Assembly (NCBI GenBank): GCA_014860745.1
Contig: JACZJC010000029.1
Coordinates: forward strand, 1 to 48,249
Length of the DNA: 48,249 nt
Reading direction: 5' to 3'
From: Anaerolineales bacterium
GTDB lineage: Bacteria > Chloroflexota > Anaerolineae > Anaerolineales > Villigracilaceae
Below are positions 17,619 through 25,014 of the stretch, piece by piece. A model generated the notes under the pieces. It saw only the letters and a program-made list of their open reading frames with translations. It did not search any database and was not told the origin of the DNA. Each line of letters opens with the position of its first letter. The first letter of the stretch is position 1. A program made the position numbers and the translations under genes.

Positions 17619-18857
17619 ATGAATAGTAACCTGCTATCAAAAATCCCCTTGTTTGCCGGCCTGCCTGTTCAGGAATTGGATGAGATCATATCCACGCTGG
17701 ATGTACGGGATTTGGCGGATCGCGAAATTCTCTTTCGCGAAGGTGAACTGGGCAAACATTTTTATGTGGTGTTGAACGGGGTCTTGGAAGTGTTGATGGC
17801 GGAGGGCACGCCTGAGGAGCTTTTGCTCAATGTTTTGTATGAAGGCGAATACCTGGGTGAAATGAGCTTGCTCATGCCCGGCGGACATCGTACGGCAAGC
17901 GTCCGCGCGAAGGGGAAATCCACTCTGCTTTCGCTTAGCCGCGCACAATTCATGGATATTACAAAGAAACATCCCGAACTTGCCATCTCAATGGTACGGG
18001 TATTAAGCCAGCGATTGGATGCCACCAATGCAGCCACTTTCCGCGACCTGACCGAAAAGAACCGCCAGCTCCAAACCGCCTATGATGAATTGAAAGCCGC
18101 GCAGGCGCAGTTGATCGAAAAGGAACGCCTCGAAAGAGAATTGCAGGTTGCGGCCGATATTCAACTAAGCATTCTCCCGGATGTACTCCCAACAGTGGAC
18201 GAGTTTGATTTCGGTGCGCGCATTCTTCCGGCACGTCAGGTGGGCGGCGACTTCTACGATGTCTTCATTCTCAAAGACGGCCGGGTGGGCGTGTTGATCG
18301 GCGATGTGGCGGATAAGGGTGTGCCCTCCGCCTTATTCATGGCGCGTGCCCATGCGCTCATTATGGCCGAAGCCGATATTGGCTTGACGGCCGGCGATGC
18401 GCTCCGCCTGGTGAACACGCACATTACCCGTTTGCAGAAATCAACCCAATTTGTAACGGTCCTTTATGGCATTCTGGATTTAACGACCCGTGAATTTTCT
18501 TTTGCGCGGGCAGGTCATGAACCGCCCCTGCTTTTGCATGTGGATGGAAGCGTGGAGAGAATCCCTCACAGCCCGGGTATGGCGCTTGGTTTGTGGGATG
18601 CAATTACGTTGGACGAACGAGCGGTCGTGCTTGCGCTCGGAGATACCCTGCTTTTGTATACTGACGGCATGACCGATTGCCGCGACCCGAAAGGGGAGCC
18701 GTTTGGCCTAGAGCGCATTAAAAATACAATGAGCGATTTTTCGGACTCTAATGCGCAGCATATTTGCGATCATTTGCTGGAGACATTGAAAAATTATCAG
18801 AATGGCTCCAAGCAGGATGATGATGTGACCTTGGTCGCAGTCAGCGTGAAGAAATAA
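17619..18857 (+). CDS. cNMP-binding domain and SpoIIE-type PP2C phosphatase
   Basis: A 412-residue signalling phosphatase. Residues about 5-125 are a cyclic-nucleotide-binding (Crp-like) domain (DREILFREGELGKHFYVVLN, GEYLGEMSLLMPGGHRTASV). A coiled coil spans about 140-180, and a SpoIIE/RsbU-like PPM phosphatase covers about 185-412 with GGDFYD, IGDVADKGVPSALFMA, AGHEPPLL, YTDGMTDCRD and KQDDDVTLVAV, the metal aspartates intact. Such proteins dephosphorylate anti-anti-sigma (STAS) partners, so a cyclic nucleotide could gate a partner-switching cascade; no partner is encoded here. It is cotranscribed with the deoxynucleoside kinase. Confidence 0.88.
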   Translation: MNSNLLSKIPLFAGLPVQELDEIISTLDVRDLADREILFREGELGKHFYVVLNGVLEVLMAEGTPEELLLNVLYEGEYLGEMSLLMPGGHRTASVRAKGKSTLLSLSRAQFMDITKKHPELAISMVRVLSQRLDATNAATFRDLTEKNRQLQTAYDELKAAQAQLIEKERLERELQVAADIQLSILPDVLPTVDEFDFGARILPARQVGGDFYDVFILKDGRVGVLIGDVADKGVPSALFMARAHALIMAEADIGLTAGDALRLVNTHITRLQKSTQFVTVLYGILDLTTREFSFARAGHEPPLLLHVDGSVERIPHSPGMALGLWDAITLDERAVVLALGDTLLLYTDGMTDCRDPKGEPFGLERIKNTMSDFSDSNAQHICDHLLETLKNYQNGSKQDDDVTLVAVSVKK

Positions 18858-18863
18858 AAATCG

Positions 18864-18881
18864 ACCTCCCAAAAGGGAGGT
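18864..18881. terminator. short terminator between convergent genes
   Basis: ACCTCCC, loop AAAA, GGGAGGT, with A-rich sequence upstream and TTCTTGTTT downstream. Confidence 0.75.
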
Positions 18882-18887
18882 TCTTGT

Positions 18888-20024
18888 TTAATCGAGCGCC
18901 TGTTCCAAATCCGCGATCAGGTCATCCACATTTTCAATTCCCACCGAAATACGCACCAGCCCGGGGTCAACTTCAAGGGAAGAGCCTTGCGTTGAAAGAT
19001 GAGTCATTGCGGCAGGGACTTCAATGAGAGACTCCACTCCGCCCAATGATTCTGCCAGCGTAAATATTTTTGTAGATTCTGCGACTTTGACAGCCGCGTC
19101 CTTCCCGTCTTTCATCACGAACGAGATCATCCCTCCGCCATTTTTCATTTGCCGCTTCGCTATCTGGACCTGTGGATGGTTCTCGTGAAATGGGTAGACC
19201 AGCCGTTTGACATTTTTCTGCTTCTCCAAAAACGCCACGATCGCCTCCGCGTTCTGAGCGTGCCTATCCATGCGGATTGGGAGGGTTTTAATTCCGCGCA
19301 GCACGAGGAACGAATCCATTGGGCCTTGCACTCCGCCGATGGCATTTTGTAAATAAGCGAGCTGTGCTCCGAGTTCTTTATCTTTACCGATAATTGCACC
19401 CCCGACAACGTCCGAATGCCCGCCGAGATATTTCGTCATCGAGTGAACGACCAGGTCGGCGCCCAGTTCCAGCGGACGTTGAAGATAGGGCGTTGCGAAG
19501 GTATTGTCCACGACCAGCAGCGGCTTGTTCGGATGGCTCTTCACTATTTGAGCAACTGCACGTATGTCGCTGACTGCCAATAAAGGATTCGTGGGAGTCT
19601 CCAGCCACACAATTCGCGTGGACGGGGTTAATGCCTCAGCTAGATTCTCTGGGTCGGTTGTGTCGGCAAATGTAAAGTCCAGGCCGAAGCGGCGCAGCAC
19701 TTTGTCAAACAGACGGAATGTGCCGCCATAGACATCGTTACCTGCGACCACATGATCGCCTTGTCCAAGCATGCGCAGAACAGTATCAGTCGCCGCCATG
19801 CCCGAGGCGAAGGCCAGACCCCACTGTCCGCTTTCCAGTTCGGCGAGACAATCCTGCAAAGCCTTGCGCGTGGGGTTAAGCGTGCGCGAATATTCATATC
19901 CCTGCCTCGGTTTGCCGATCCCATCCTGTTTGTAGGTGGAGGTTAGATAAACGGGCGTCATCACTGCGCCGTTGTTTGGGTCGGGCTCCTGCCCTGCGTG
20001 AATGGCTAAAGTTTCAAATTTCAT
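18888..20024 (-). CDS. cystathionine gamma-synthase/lyase family PLP enzyme
   Basis: A 378-residue trans-sulfuration enzyme of the Cys/Met metabolism family. The PLP lysine is K198 in VVHSMTKYLGGHSD, the same number as in E. coli MetB; YEYSRTLNPTR, FASGMAA, GNDVYGGTFRLF and ETPTNPLL are present. It makes or breaks cystathionine; synthase, gamma-lyase and O-acetylhomoserine sulfhydrylase activities cannot be separated by eye. The SLGGVESLIEVPAAMTH segment is typical of the CGS/CGL group. AAGGAAATTAA precedes the ATG. It lies downstream of the ABC-F/GNAT pair in the same direction, 61 bases away. Confidence 0.92.
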   Translation of the reverse strand: MKFETLAIHAGQEPDPNNGAVMTPVYLTSTYKQDGIGKPRQGYEYSRTLNPTRKALQDCLAELESGQWGLAFASGMAATDTVLRMLGQGDHVVAGNDVYGGTFRLFDKVLRRFGLDFTFADTTDPENLAEALTPSTRIVWLETPTNPLLAVSDIRAVAQIVKSHPNKPLLVVDNTFATPYLQRPLELGADLVVHSMTKYLGGHSDVVGGAIIGKDKELGAQLAYLQNAIGGVQGPMDSFLVLRGIKTLPIRMDRHAQNAEAIVAFLEKQKNVKRLVYPFHENHPQVQIAKRQMKNGGGMISFVMKDGKDAAVKVAESTKIFTLAESLGGVESLIEVPAAMTHLSTQGSSLEVDPGLVRISVGIENVDDLIADLEQALD

Positions 20025-20085
20025 TTAATTTCCTTTTAGAGTTGTGACTGATGCTTTCGTATTTCTACAGAATGATTGAACAATA

Positions 20086-20529
20086 TTATTTTACCCGCTT
20101 CAACTTCAAACAGGTGCACGGATACCCATTATTATCGCCTGCAAAACGGCTGATCTCCTGAAAGCCTTCGCTCTCGTACAGGGCGATGGCTTTTTTATTT
20201 CCATCGAGCACAATCGTCCATGCGCCTTCGCCGATCTCGCGGATGCCGATGCGGAGCAGTTCGCGCCCGATGCCTTTGCCATAATGGTCTGGGTCAACGT
20301 AAAGCCATGCAAGGTAATCCTCGTCCACGCCGACAAAGCCAACCACTTTTTCTTCTTCACAAGCCACAATTTTTTTACTAAGCTTTAGGTCTTCTACTTC
20401 CTTGTCCTGTTCGATGGGAATGAATCCGCGAGGGTCACAGGAGCCGATCAACTCATCTGGCCGCGCACGGTCATGGATTTGGCAAATGGCTTGCCAATCT
20501 TTGTCTTCGTAGTTTCGGTATATGATCAT
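20086..20529 (-). CDS. GNAT family N-acetyltransferase
   Basis: 147 residues with the GNAT fold: the acetyl-CoA motif A is DPDHYGKGIGRELL, followed by EGAWTIVLDGNKKAIALYESEGF, the usual beta5-alpha4 region. Substrate unknown. It starts 12 bases after the ABC-F stop with AGGAG in between, so it shares the ABC-F leader and may belong to the same stress or antibiotic response. It could equally be a general amino-group acetylase. Confidence 0.85.
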   Translation of the reverse strand: MIIYRNYEDKDWQAICQIHDRARPDELIGSCDPRGFIPIEQDKEVEDLKLSKKIVACEEEKVVGFVGVDEDYLAWLYVDPDHYGKGIGRELLRIGIREIGEGAWTIVLDGNKKAIALYESEGFQEISRFAGDNNGYPCTCLKLKRVK

Positions 20530-20541
20530 GTTTGAAGTCTC

Positions 20542-22167
20542 CTATTTATAAATTTTTTCATCACGCGCCAGCCATACATCAGATGCAAAGCGCTCGATGA
20601 AATTTCTGTCATGCACAGCAGCGAGAAATGTCCCGTTGAAGTTTTCCAGCGCTTCCTCGAAACGCTCACGGGAGGGGATGTCGAGGTGGTTGATGGGTTC
20701 ATCCAAAATCAAGAAAGTACATCCTTGCGCAACCAGCAGAGCCAGTTGCAGGCGGGCGCGTTCGCCGTAGGAGAGCTCACCTGCAGAGCGCAGCGCAGCA
20801 TCGCCCTTGAAGAGGAAATAGTGCAGAAAGTTGCGCGTCTCGGTTTCATTGATGGGTAAGGCGTCTTGAATGGTTTGAATCGGATTCAAAGCAGGGTTGA
20901 GTAATTCCTGTTCCTGTGCCATGTAACCGAGTTTGGTTGCACCGCCCAGGCGGAATGACCCTGCCAGTGGGGGAATCTTGCCAACAATAGTTCGAATAAA
21001 GGATGTTTTGCCTGCTCCATTTGGACCTGTCAGCACGATTCGCTGTCTGGCACGGATGAACAAATTAATGTCTATTAGCAAAGGCTTGTCTTGCGCGTAG
21101 CCAATTGAGAGGGACTCGGTAACCAACACATTTTTCGATTGATGCTCAAGTTTACCGAAGTCCAATTTGAGCTTCCATGAATCGTGCGGTTTCTCGATTC
21201 TTTCATCGGTGAGGAGTTGCTCGATGCGGGCTTCGATGTGTTTTGCCCTTCCTGCCACGTTCTTGGTGGCGCGGTTGCCGAAAAAGCCCTTTGCAAATGT
21301 ATCGCCGCTATCGGCTTTGCCGCCTTTCTTCATGATGGTCAGGTTGCGGATGTGACTCGCTGCGCGGCGTAATTGAGCGATCTCGTCCTGCTGGCTTTGG
21401 TACGCCTGCGACTGATTATCGTATTCGAGCAGTTTCTGCCCGAGGTAGTCGCTGTAGTTGCCATCATAGGCGCGTAGGGTGTGAGATGCCGTGTCGAGAT
21501 CAAGAATGGTACTGACGGTGTTATCAAGAAATGTGCGGTCATGCGAGACGATTAGTACAGCGCCTTTAAAACGGATAATCCATTCTTCCAGCCATTCTAG
21601 CATTTCGATGTCGAGGTGATTGGTGGGTTCATCCAATAATAAAAGATGCGGGTCTTCGAGCAGGACTTTGGCAAGTTTCAGGCGCGTTTTCTGTCCGCCG
21701 CTGAGATGGGCGAGGGGCGTTTCTCCAGGAAAATGGGCAAGCCCTAAAGGGCCGAGGATAGAGGAATGAAGACTATTAGCGATGGACAGCTTATGCAGGG
21801 TGTTGTCGTATTTGTTTTGAAGGTCGGCATCGTTTGGATTTTGTGAAAGGGCAAGGGCGAGGGACTCAACTTCAAGAGCAGGGTCTGCCCGGGTGGATGG
21901 ATCAAGTCCGAGCGCGGAATGAAGCGTTTGTTCCGAGTCAGATTCCATGCCTTGGGAAAGATATCCTGTTCTTAAGTTTGGTCGCGTCGATACGACAGTG
22001 CCAGAATCGGGAGATTCGAGACCTGCAAGGATGCGCAAGAGCGTGGTCTTGCCGGAGCCGTTCGCGCCGATGAGGCCGATGCGTTCTCCTGCGCTGATAT
22101 TGAAATTGATGTTTTGTAAAACGGGCTGGATGCCGAAATTTTTCGAGAGGTTGTGAATACTAAGCAT
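20542..22167 (-). CDS. ABC-F family ATPase, possible ribosome protection protein
   Basis: 541 residues with two ATP-binding cassettes and no membrane domain. NBD1 has GANGSGKTT (34-42), LSGGQKTRLKLA and LDEPTNHLD. The basic linker of about 85 residues (SHIRNLTIMKKGGKADSGD and following) corresponds to the P-site tRNA interaction motif or antibiotic-resistance domain. NBD2 has GPNGAGKT, LSYGERARLQLA and a variant LDEPINHLD, with AAVHDRNF in place of VSHDR. ABC-F proteins bind the ribosomal E site and either displace antibiotics or rescue stalled ribosomes. The elaborate leader at 22173-22300 strongly suggests ribosome-controlled induction, which favours the resistance type. Drug class unknown. 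Confidence 0.9.
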   Translation of the reverse strand: MLSIHNLSKNFGIQPVLQNINFNISAGERIGLIGANGSGKTTLLRILAGLESPDSGTVVSTRPNLRTGYLSQGMESDSEQTLHSALGLDPSTRADPALEVESLALALSQNPNDADLQNKYDNTLHKLSIANSLHSSILGPLGLAHFPGETPLAHLSGGQKTRLKLAKVLLEDPHLLLLDEPTNHLDIEMLEWLEEWIIRFKGAVLIVSHDRTFLDNTVSTILDLDTASHTLRAYDGNYSDYLGQKLLEYDNQSQAYQSQQDEIAQLRRAASHIRNLTIMKKGGKADSGDTFAKGFFGNRATKNVAGRAKHIEARIEQLLTDERIEKPHDSWKLKLDFGKLEHQSKNVLVTESLSIGYAQDKPLLIDINLFIRARQRIVLTGPNGAGKTSFIRTIVGKIPPLAGSFRLGGATKLGYMAQEQELLNPALNPIQTIQDALPINETETRNFLHYFLFKGDAALRSAGELSYGERARLQLALLVAQGCTFLILDEPINHLDIPSRERFEEALENFNGTFLAAVHDRNFIERFASDVWLARDEKIYK

Positions 22168-22188
22168 ATAGACTCCTAAACTTTAAAT

Positions 22189-22213
22189 AAAAAAACCAAG
22201 GGCAAGCCCTCGG
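22189..22213 (-). terminator. premature terminator in the ABC-F leader
   Basis: Stem CCGAGGG (22207-22213), loop CTTG, arm CCCTTGG (22196-22202), then seven T residues. It lies between the leader peptide and the ABC-F start. Confidence 0.8.
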
Positions 22214-22249
22214 CTGAATCATCACAGCAGGGTTACCCGGAATGAAAGT

Positions 22250-22267
22250 TTAGAAAGTCTTCTCCAT
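22250..22267 (-). CDS. leader peptide MEKTF
   Basis: ATG GAG AAG ACT TTC TAA, preceded by a strong AAAAGGAG eight bases upstream. Its stop codon lies in the sequence that pairs with the ABC-F ribosome-binding site. It is too short to be a functional protein and is best read as a regulatory leader. Confidence 0.65.
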   Translation of the reverse strand: MEKTF

Positions 22268-22390
22268 GTCAGCGTCTCCTTTTCGACGGTCCGAATTGTA
22301 ACATAAAGGGGTAAACTTGGTGATTGTTTGCGCGTCCATATAGGGACGAAATCCCAAAGAAAAATGTTCCAATAAATTTACGAGGTGAAT

Positions 22391-23233
22391 ATGACGAAAA
22401 AAATTTTGGCGGTGCTTGCACATCCCGACGATGAATCCTTTGGCTTGGGCGGGACGCTGGCATTATACGCGCGGCGCGGATACGAGACCTATTATATTTG
22501 CGCCACACGCGGCGAGGCGGGTTCGGCAGACGAGGAATTTTTGAAAAATTATAAAGATACCGCCGAAATGCGCACCGACGAGTTGAATCGCGCTGCGCAG
22601 GTACTCGGTTTGAAAGAAGTGATCTTTCTTGGCTATCGCGATTCGGGCATGCCTGGCATGAAGGCCAATCAGCACCCCGATGCGCAGATCAACCATCCCA
22701 TCGAAGAAGTGGCGGGAAAAATTGTGAAGCACATCCGCGCCATTCAACCCGATATTGTCATCACTTTTGACCCGATCGGCGGATACAGGCATCCCGACCA
22801 CATTCACGTCCACAAGGCGACGGTACTTGCCTTTGCCAACGCGGATAACGCCTCTTTCTACCCCGAAGCGGGTGACCCTTTCAAGCCGCAGGCATTGTAC
22901 TTCCAGGTATTTCCGCGCTGGTTTTTGAAGGCCATGACTCGCATCATGCCGCTGATCGGCAAGGACCCGACCAGGTGGGGCCGCAATGGTGATATCAACC
23001 TGAAGGAACTGGCGGAGGTGGATTTTCCCGTACATGTGCGCTTGAACATCCGCTCGGTGGCGGAGATTAAACGCAAGGCCGGAGAGCAGCATGCCTCACA
23101 AGGCGGGATTCAGATGCGCCGCGGACTGATGGGCTTTGTCTCCAGGGTGTTTGGCGAAAAGGAGGATTTTATGCGGGCCTATCCTCCGCTGGAAGAACCA
23201 TATAAGACGAAATTCGACCTGTTCGAAATTTAG
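22391..23233 (+). CDS. PIG-L/LmbE family zinc deacetylase
   Basis: A 280-residue N-deacetylase of the GlcNAc-PI de-N-acetylase family. The zinc motif is HPDDE (11-15) and the second metal motif HPDH (134-137) lies in DPIGGYRHPDHIHVHKA. Family members remove acetyl groups from N-acetylglucosaminyl conjugates (MshB, Mca, BshB, lipid-linked sugars). The QHASQGG segment and overall length would fit thiol-related enzymes, but no mycothiol or bacillithiol genes are visible, so the substrate is open. The ATG at 22391 fits GAGG better than the GTG two codons upstream. Confidence 0.88.
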   Translation: MTKKILAVLAHPDDESFGLGGTLALYARRGYETYYICATRGEAGSADEEFLKNYKDTAEMRTDELNRAAQVLGLKEVIFLGYRDSGMPGMKANQHPDAQINHPIEEVAGKIVKHIRAIQPDIVITFDPIGGYRHPDHIHVHKATVLAFANADNASFYPEAGDPFKPQALYFQVFPRWFLKAMTRIMPLIGKDPTRWGRNGDINLKELAEVDFPVHVRLNIRSVAEIKRKAGEQHASQGGIQMRRGLMGFVSRVFGEKEDFMRAYPPLEEPYKTKFDLFEI

Positions 23234-23302
23234 GCAATAAACACATTACAAAAGTTACATTTCTTTTATCCTGGAGGTATGGTAGGATGGCGATAAGCAA
23301 CC

Positions 23303-23311
23303 TGCTATAAT
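23303..23311 (+). promoter_or_regulatory. extended -10 promoter of the PilZ gene
   Basis: TGCTATAAT: an extended -10 with a perfect hexamer, 20 bases before the ATG. The -35 is weak, as is usual for this promoter class. Confidence 0.6.
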
Positions 23312-23331
23312 GGATTAATAAGGAGAGTATT

Positions 23332-23673
23332 ATGCCTGAACGAAGGACAGCTCCGCGTAAGAATTTTTCCTTTTACATGCGTGTTTTGGATGATGATACG
23401 CAGGAGATCCTCGGGCATATGGTGGAGGTCAGCGCGGTCGGGCTTCGATTGGAGACCGTTGGGCCTCTTCCGCTAAACAAGGATTATTACCTGCGGCTCG
23501 AGCTGACCCCGGACCTGGGCAACCTGCCGTATATCGTTTTTATCGCCCGTTCGAAGTGGTGCAAGATTGACGAAATTCAGCCGAATTTGTACCGGGTTGG
23601 GTTTCAGATCGTTGAGATCATGCAGGAAGACCGGGAAGTCTTTCTACGGATATTGATGAAATTTGGCTCTTGA
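23332..23673 (+). CDS. PilZ domain protein
   Basis: A 113-residue single PilZ domain. It has the N-terminal basic motif ERRTAPRKNF (RxxxR) and the second motif VSAVGLRLET in place of the D/NxSxxG signature, so c-di-GMP binding is likely but the second motif is degenerate. It would act as a c-di-GMP effector or adaptor. AAGGAG precedes the ATG, and the gene is monocistronic with its own promoter and terminator. Confidence 0.8.
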   Translation: MPERRTAPRKNFSFYMRVLDDDTQEILGHMVEVSAVGLRLETVGPLPLNKDYYLRLELTPDLGNLPYIVFIARSKWCKIDEIQPNLYRVGFQIVEIMQEDREVFLRILMKFGS

Positions 23674-23685
23674 AAAAAACGAATC

Positions 23686-23711
23686 AAAACCCTGCCTTTG
23701 TGCAGGGTTTT
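23686..23711 (+). terminator. intrinsic terminator after the PilZ gene
   Basis: AAAACCCTGC, loop CTTTGT, GCAGGGTTTT, then TGTTT. Confidence 0.9.
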
Positions 23712-23892
23712 TGTTTGCCCAAGCTTGGATGAAACACTAGCGGCGAACCCAGGTAAACAGTCCAGAGAGAGGCGGGAATGGAAGGCATATTTGGCGGTGG
23801 TGCGAAATTATTATCCATATCTGGCACTTGTAATTTTAGAAAAAATGTTCTAAAATAAATCAACTTTATCCAACTACCCAAAGGAGAGTGCC

Positions 23893-24263
23893 ATGTCAAA
23901 AAGAAACATTGTCCATGTCGAGATACCCGCCGTAAATATGGAAGGTGCGGGAAAGTTTTATCACGAATTGTTCGGTTGGAAAATTCAGCCCATGCCCGAA
24001 ATGAATTACACGATGTGGGAGGTGGGTGACGGTGATGAATACGGAGGATTTCCCCTCGTTTCGGATGAAAACCCGGCCGGCCAGGTGCTGGTTTATTTTG
24101 CCAGCGATGATATCGAGGCGGACTTGAAGAAGGTTGAAAAACTCGGCGGCAAAGTTGTGCATCCGAAAGCTGAAATTCCGGCACGGGCTGGTATGGAGTT
24201 TTTCAGGACCCGACCGGGAATGTGCTGGCTCTCTATACAAGCATGAATCCTGCGGGTACATAG
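23893..24263 (+). pseudogene. VOC (glyoxalase/bleomycin-resistance) family protein, frameshifted
   Basis: The frame begins MSKRNIVHVEIPAVNMEGAG and has the usual VOC module: HELFGWKIQPMPEMNYTMWE, DIEADLKKVEKLGGKVV, KAEIP. At about 24180 the sequence reads GAAATTCCGGCACGGG where GAAATTCCGGGCACGGG would be expected. With one G restored, the frame continues as GTGWYGVFQDPTGNVLALYT and SMNPAGT to a TAG at 24261-24263, the normal family C-terminus. As given, the frame instead runs into unrelated residues and stops at 24246. Either a recent inactivating deletion or a base-calling or assembly error in a G run. AAGGAG precedes the start. Confidence 0.8.
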
Positions 24264-24270
24264 GTATGCC

Positions 24271-24567
24271 ATGACCGCTGACCAATTTGTGCTGACGATC
24301 AACCCCGACCCGACGAAACAGGGCGTACGCATCGAAAAAGCCAAGTATGAGGTTGTGCGCAAGGCGATCCTTGAGAATTTACGCGCAAGCGGACCCATGA
24401 CCTTTTCTCAGCTTGGCGCTCTGGTAGTGGAGCAGTTGCAGCCGACCTTCGATGGTTCGGTTATGTGGTATTTCACAACCGTAAAATTGGACATGGAGGC
24501 ACGCGGCGAACTTCGCCGCGTGCCGAAGTCCACTCCACAATTGATCGAACTTCGTGGCGGTTCTTGA
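24271..24567 (+). CDS. small protein, probably DUF6958 family
   Basis: 98 residues. The pattern GVRIEKAKYEVVRKAILENL, GPMTFSQLGALVVEQL and FDGSVMWYFTTVKLDMEARG with RRVP fits a small winged-helix-like family I know as DUF6958; the name is from memory and should be confirmed. Function unknown. It starts just after the repaired VOC stop and probably shares its transcript. Confidence 0.7.
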   Translation: MTADQFVLTINPDPTKQGVRIEKAKYEVVRKAILENLRASGPMTFSQLGALVVEQLQPTFDGSVMWYFTTVKLDMEARGELRRVPKSTPQLIELRGGS

Positions 24568-24569
24568 TT

Positions 24570-24869
24570 ATGTATGCAATGACTGGAAAATTAATTGCGC
24601 AAAACGGAAAACGGGATGAACTTATTTCCATTCTGATACAAGCCGCCGACCTTGTTGGGATCTCGCCTGCGTGCAGGTCGTACATTGTCTGTGAAGACAT
24701 CTCAAATGAAACTCATGTGTGGGTGTTTGAAGTCTGGGATGATAAGCAGTCGCATGATTCCTCCCTGAATGATGATCGAGTTCGTTCATTGGTTGGGCAG
24801 GCAAGGCCTTTGCTCATGGCTGCACCTGACGGCGCTGAGTTGAGAGTGGTGGGCGGTCACGGCCTGTAA
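24570..24869 (+). CDS. antibiotic biosynthesis monooxygenase (ABM) domain protein
   Basis: 99 residues with a dimeric alpha/beta-barrel (ABM/YgiN-like) pattern: GKLIAQNGKRDELISILIQA, CRSYIVCEDISNETHVWVFE, VWDDKQSHDSSLNDDRVRSL. YgiN-like proteins act on quinols; others have no known role. The start lies two bases after the preceding stop, so it is translationally coupled. An ATG three codons in is an alternative. A short T-rich hairpin follows. Confidence 0.75.
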   Translation: MYAMTGKLIAQNGKRDELISILIQAADLVGISPACRSYIVCEDISNETHVWVFEVWDDKQSHDSSLNDDRVRSLVGQARPLLMAAPDGAELRVVGGHGL

Positions 24870-24896
24870 AATCGATTCTTAATAAATAGTAAAATA

Positions 24897-24923
24897 GAAC
24901 AGTCAAATCTGCTGTTCTTTTTT
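24897..24923 (+). terminator. probable terminator
   Basis: GAACAG (24897-24902) pairs with CTGTTC (24912-24917), followed by TTTTTT. The six-base stem is weak. Confidence 0.55.
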
Positions 24924-25014
24924 GTTGTAACCCGTTATATAATTTTCGTAGGGAGGAATCTGGTTTTTCGCGTTGACGCAAAACATTTATTTAAATAGAT
25001 GTTTGGGAGGGCGT

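Larger units (their letters stand above)
22173..22300 (-). promoter_or_regulatory. attenuator leader of the ABC-F operon
   Basis: On the minus strand: a TACAAT box (22295-22300), AAAAGGAG (22276-22283), leader peptide MEKTF (22250-22267), an intrinsic terminator (22189-22213) and the ABC-F ribosome site AGGAG (22173-22177). Two alternative pairings are visible. CCCTGCTG (22225-22232) can pair with CAGC-CG-AGGG (22207-22216) and destroy the terminator. CTAAACTTT (22245-22253), which overlaps the leader stop codon, is exactly complementary to AAAGTTTAG (22176-22184), and GACT/AGTC extend the stem over the ribosome site. A ribosome stalled on the leader would free the ABC-F start. This resembles erm, cat and vml-type control; function is inferred. 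Confidence 0.7.
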
